A stretch of 64,000 nucleotides of DNA from contig NC_084933.1 in assembly GCF_958298935.1 (NCBI RefSeq), positions 12,941,001 to 13,005,000 on the forward strand, written 5' to 3'. The stretch's first letter is position 1. Each line of letters begins with the position of its first letter. Below, piece after piece: positions 61,401-64,000 of this stretch. Origin of the DNA: Phragmites australis. Its lineage: Eukaryota > Streptophyta > Magnoliopsida > Poales > Poaceae. Below the pieces are notes generated by a model. The model did not search any database. It was not told the origin of the DNA and worked only from the letters and a program-made list of their open reading frames with translations. The position numbers and the translations under genes are program-made.

Positions 61401-62560
61401 CAAAACCTACAATTGAAGCATACGACTTCTTCGGAGCCTCCTCAAGCGGTACAGTGGGAGCTGAACTCGGAGTAGGCACTGCTGGATTATTTGGCACTTC
61501 GTTTATGACCTCAGGAGCCGGTGTTTCCTCCAAAACAGGTTCCTCTGTGTCATTTGGTGGGGGGTTATAAACCTCCTCGTTCAGATCTACCTCCTCCTGA
61601 GGATGAGGCGCAGGCTCAGCCACATGCTGCTCAGGCTGCGGCAAAGCATCTACAAACAAACAAACAAAGACAAGCAATTTAAACGCGTGCTTCACATCAC
61701 AGGAACGAAACAGCTTCCAAGATGTTTCACTGCAACACACCCTGTTCACGAGGCACACTCTCCGTAGCTCCTTCTACAATGCCGTTCGGCAGGGCAGCAG
61801 CAGGGACAGCCTCCGCAGCTGCATCCGCATCCACATCCAGCGCCGGCTTCTGCAGTGGTGGTGGCGCCTGCTCGGCCTCCACCTCCTCCCCCTCCCCGAT
61901 GTAGCGCAATATGTCGTTGAGCACAAAGTAGCCCTTCTCCTGCGGCGCGAGGAAGAAGGACTGCACGAACTCGCGGCTGACGTTGTTCCTCCCCGTGAGA
62001 TGGCCCATGACGAGCACGGTGACGCCGCCGCACAGCGACTCCTGCGCGTCCACCTCCCTGATCTCCGCCCGCGTGATGTCCATGGACATGATCTTGTCGT
62101 TAATCGCCTGCAGGCGCGCGCCCGCGCGCACAAATCAGAGGCGCCACCCCAAAACCCTCCCTCGGAGAGATAAATTAGGCCCGCGGACGCCCAGATCTGA
62201 GCCGCGGGAGCGGCGGAGCGGGGTGGAGGCTTACCTCCATGGTGGTGACGGTATCCATGTCGGCGCCGGCGCTAGCAGGGCGGCCGAGGCGACTGGTCTC
62301 CTGGTAGAAGCGGTAGACGAGCTCCGGCGACTGGTGCAGGATGTTGTAGTACTGCTGCACGAATGCGTTGCCCACCTGCGCAGGAGAAGAAAGGCCACGA
62401 CGGCGCGCGAATCGAGTCAGCCGCGGATCGAGCGAGCTCCGCCTCGGCGGCGGGCGGATCGGGGGGCGGGAGAGAGAGGAGCTACCGAGCTTACCACTTG
62501 CGCCGGGGGCGGCGATTCAGGCGCCGCTCCGGCGGCGGCGGAGGGCGGCGGAGATGCCAT
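57064..62560 (-). CDS. G3BP-like NTF2-RRM-RGG RNA-binding protein, 495 aa, 9 exons
   Basis: Minus-strand exons: 62495-62560, 62235-62375, 61741-62107, 61411-61649, 60676-60835, 60471-60592, 60314-60379, 57788-57854 and 57064-57323; total 1488 nt, all GT-AG, frame continuous. Domains: Ala/Pro-rich start (1-22); NTF2-like fold (about 23-150: VGNAFVQQYYNIL, VYRFYQETSRLGRP, FVQSFFLAPQEKGYFVLNDI); acidic Pro/Glu-rich middle (about 155-270); conserved KKSYASIVKVMKE; RRM (about 326-392: IYVRNLP as RNP2, GFCFGFVEF as RNP1); RGG/RG-rich tail (410-485). Plant G3BP homologues bind RNA and assemble in cytoplasmic stress granules (family knowledge). Intron 7 is 2.46 kb and holds a GC-rich block, a (GA)n tract and a MITE nearby at its 5' end. 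Frames are intact; functional gene likely. Confidence 0.94.
58034..58706. other. GC-rich insert-like block in intron 7 of the G3BP-like gene
   Basis: A block of about 650 bp, much richer in GC than the rest of the intron, is bounded by near-identical direct copies of acatatggccagacc (58034-58048) and acatatgggccagaccc (58691-58707). It may be an inserted or captured segment. No family is recognised. Confidence 0.4.
58443..58490. repeat. (GA)n microsatellite
   Basis: 24 uninterrupted GA units; read as (CT)n in the G3BP-like pre-mRNA. Confidence 0.97.
59882..60103. mobile_element. MITE, hAT-like termini
   Basis: About 222 bp with inverted ends GGCCCTGTTTAGCAGAGCTC and (reverse complement of the right end) GGGGCCTGTTTGGCAGAGCTC; further inner inverted pairs (agctccacctcag, ccaagaattc). 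It lies in intron 7 of the G3BP-like gene. The flanking catatcat / catatggc are only a partial 8-bp duplication, so the superfamily (hAT or PIF) is uncertain. Confidence 0.7.
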
Positions 62561-62950
62561 CGGAGGAGGGAGGGGAGGCGGAGGGAGAGGGAGAGGGGTT
62601 AAAAAAAGCTCCGCTCGCGTCTGTTTTCCCGCAAAGCTGGCGAGGCCGCAGGGGGGGGGGGTGAGGAGAAGAAGTGGGTGGCGGCAGGGGTGGGGGGTTA
62701 TACGGATACGGGGCACGGGCTCTCTGCGGGGGGAGCGGCACGTGCGAAGGACTGAGGCCGTTGGGCGCGGCTGCTGGGTGCGCGCGTGCCTTGGGCTCGT
62801 TTTGGGGCGTGCTGGATTGGATGACGCCGCCGATCTGCTGCGGCAGGTCGAGGGTGGCGCACGTACTGTACTGGCGGCTGGGGTGTGCCGTGTGTTGTGT
62901 TCGGTCACCGTGAGCGAGATGGACGCGACGGCGCTTGCGGGGGCGAGCTG
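62561..62950 (-). promoter_or_regulatory. GC-rich promoter and 5' UTR of the G3BP-like gene
   Basis: A CpG-dense stretch upstream of the start codon, with a purine/pyrimidine-skewed part (62570-62600), a run of about 11 G (62650-62660) and a weak minus-strand TATA candidate (cgtataacc, 62697). Open frames on both strands here reflect GC content. Confidence 0.5.
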
Positions 62951-63494
62951 AGCTTCGGTTCTACTCGGTTGCTGGAATAGTTTGTTAGGTCATCTCCAAC
63001 AGAATTCTTAAAATTTTATTCTCTAAAATATTATTATAGCATCTTCTATCACTATTACAGCATCATTTATTCCCTTCATCTCCAACAGAATCTCTTTATT
63101 TCATCCTCTATCTTTTCTTTCCTATTTTCAAATATTTAGCATCTAACCGACATAACCGCCGACGTAGCATCCTGTTTCACTGGTTGTGCTAGGAGCTTAC
63201 GTTAGTGGTTCGAAATAATTGAATTTTGTCATGGTGTACAATTGTAGACCCGTTAATAAGCAGTACGATAACATTATTTCCAACAACATAAATTGTGGTG
63301 TCTTGCAGTAGAATGATTCGTGCAAAGCAAGGAACAAGCAAGCTTGCGACCGAAGCCTCCGACGAAGTGGCTTGTAGGGGAAGGATCAGAAGTGTCTTCC
63401 CTTGGAAGGTTCGATTGGGTACTATATATAGGAGGAAGAGGACCTCTTATTTGCAAGCTACGAAATGGAGCCTCGTGCAGCATGAAAACAGTAC
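62951..63494. other. AT-rich DNA upstream of the transposase
   Basis: Two copies of catctccaacagaatc (62991 and 63079) with AT-rich text between them, often seen at ends of grass PIF/Harbinger-type elements (inference). No gene before 63495. Confidence 0.4.
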
Positions 63495-64000
63495 ATGAGA
63501 GAGCTATGTTTCTCCAACGATTCATCCGATGAGGAAGACGAGTTGGTCCTAGCGACTCTTACCGCATGGCATGCCGACGTCGAAGCTTCGCGCAGAGGGC
63601 CGTGGGGCGGCTCCGTCCCCGGGCACCGGCGCATACATAGGAATCGGATGGAGGGCCACAATCGGTTGTACAACAACTACTTTGCTGAGTCCTCAGTATA
63701 CCCCGACTACATTTTTCGGCGCAGGTAACATTGTACTTTGGGGTATGTACTGACGATGTATGAAGTAGTACTGATCCCTTGTTGTGCAGGTTCAGGATGA
63801 AACGTGATCTGTACTGCAAGATTGTGAGGGAGGTTGAGGACCATGACCCGTGGTTCAAGCAAAGGAGGAACGCTGCAGGAGAGCTTGGGCTGTCAGCCCT
63901 GCAAAAAGTAACTGCGGCTTTTCGTATGTTAGCTTACGATGCTCCTTCAGATTCTCTCAACGAGTGCCTCCGGCTAGGGGAGAGCACCATCATTGAGAGC
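63495..64000 (+). CDS. PIF/Harbinger transposase (HARBI1-like), partial
   Basis: Exon 1 is 63495-63724 (start MRELCFSNDSSDEEDEL, an in-frame TGA lies just upstream) and exon 2 begins at 63790 (GT-AG intron of 65 bp), continuing past the window end. The joined frame reads ...YPDYIFRRRFRMKRDLY, then HDPWFKQRRNAAGELGLSALQK and AFRMLAYDAPSDSLNECLRLGEST. This is the N-terminal part of grass PIF/Harbinger DDE nucleases, the region before the DDE_Tnp_4 catalytic domain. Such proteins cut element ends at TTA/TAA sites; some are domesticated. No break is seen in the visible part. Whether it is mobile or a host gene cannot be told here. Confidence 0.82.

Noticed and set aside
61983..62951. 322-codon open frame on the plus strand
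   Set aside because: Lies antisense to exons 1-3 and promoter of the G3BP-like gene; low-complexity Arg/Gly text from GC-rich DNA, no homology pattern.

Overview
This is nuclear DNA of a grass (Poaceae, probably a panicoid; this is inference). The reasons are split genes with GT-AG introns and GC-rich first exons, a wall-associated kinase gene of grass type, and the repeat families: CACTA elements with the TNP2 and TNPA/C48-protease arrangement, a chromodomain Ty3/gypsy element, Ty1/copia, Stowaway and PIF/Harbinger. About three quarters of the window is transposon-derived. No tRNA, rRNA, CRISPR or bacterial-type feature was seen.

Layout. 1-1062: broken CACTA transposase (TNP2), minus strand. 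1055-12313: chromodomain-type Ty3/gypsy element, minus strand, with one truncated and one full LTR, a decayed gag-pol, a small interstitial telomeric repeat inserted beside its chromodomain, and an extra leader ORF that starts like a histone H3 tail. 12314-21865: a second CACTA element on the plus strand: TNP2 C-terminal part, a 2.9-kb solo LTR nested in it, then a broken TNPA/Ulp1-like gene and the right terminus. 21913-22164: Stowaway MITE. 22471-25970: complete WAK receptor kinase gene, 3 exons, 754 aa. 26188-38080: no recognisable host gene; a copia (SIRE-like) solo LTR, a degenerate gypsy LTR and, nested in that, a 6163-bp copia element with intact TSD. 38384-45248: first copy of an AOR/ceQORH-type quinone oxidoreductase gene; exons 2-4 are intact, but exon 1 is cut short and intron 1 carries a 4-kb CACTA. 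45722-about 51300: an LTR plus a repeat-rich, non-coding spacer, probably a truncated Tat-lineage gypsy element. 52593-55609: second, complete oxidoreductase copy, 337 aa. 57064-62560: complete nine-exon NTF2-RRM-RGG (G3BP-like) gene, minus strand, 495 aa. 63495-64000: start of a PIF/Harbinger transposase that runs off the window.

Host genes. Only three or four are host genes: the WAK (cell-wall sensing or defence receptor), the tandem pair of NADPH-dependent quinone oxidoreductase/alkenal reductase-like genes (same orientation, same intron phases, so a tandem duplication later pushed apart by transposons), and the G3BP-like RNA-binding protein (stress-granule family). They are unrelated in function and do not form a cluster. 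All exon limits were fixed by hand from GT-AG sites and reading-frame continuity; the coding lengths sum to whole codons in each complete gene.

The most unusual items are the H3-tail-like leader ORF in a retroelement that also carried a chromodomain, a long fold-back in the CACTA gene, the 5' damage to the first oxidoreductase copy, and the mismatched flanks of the gypsy element.
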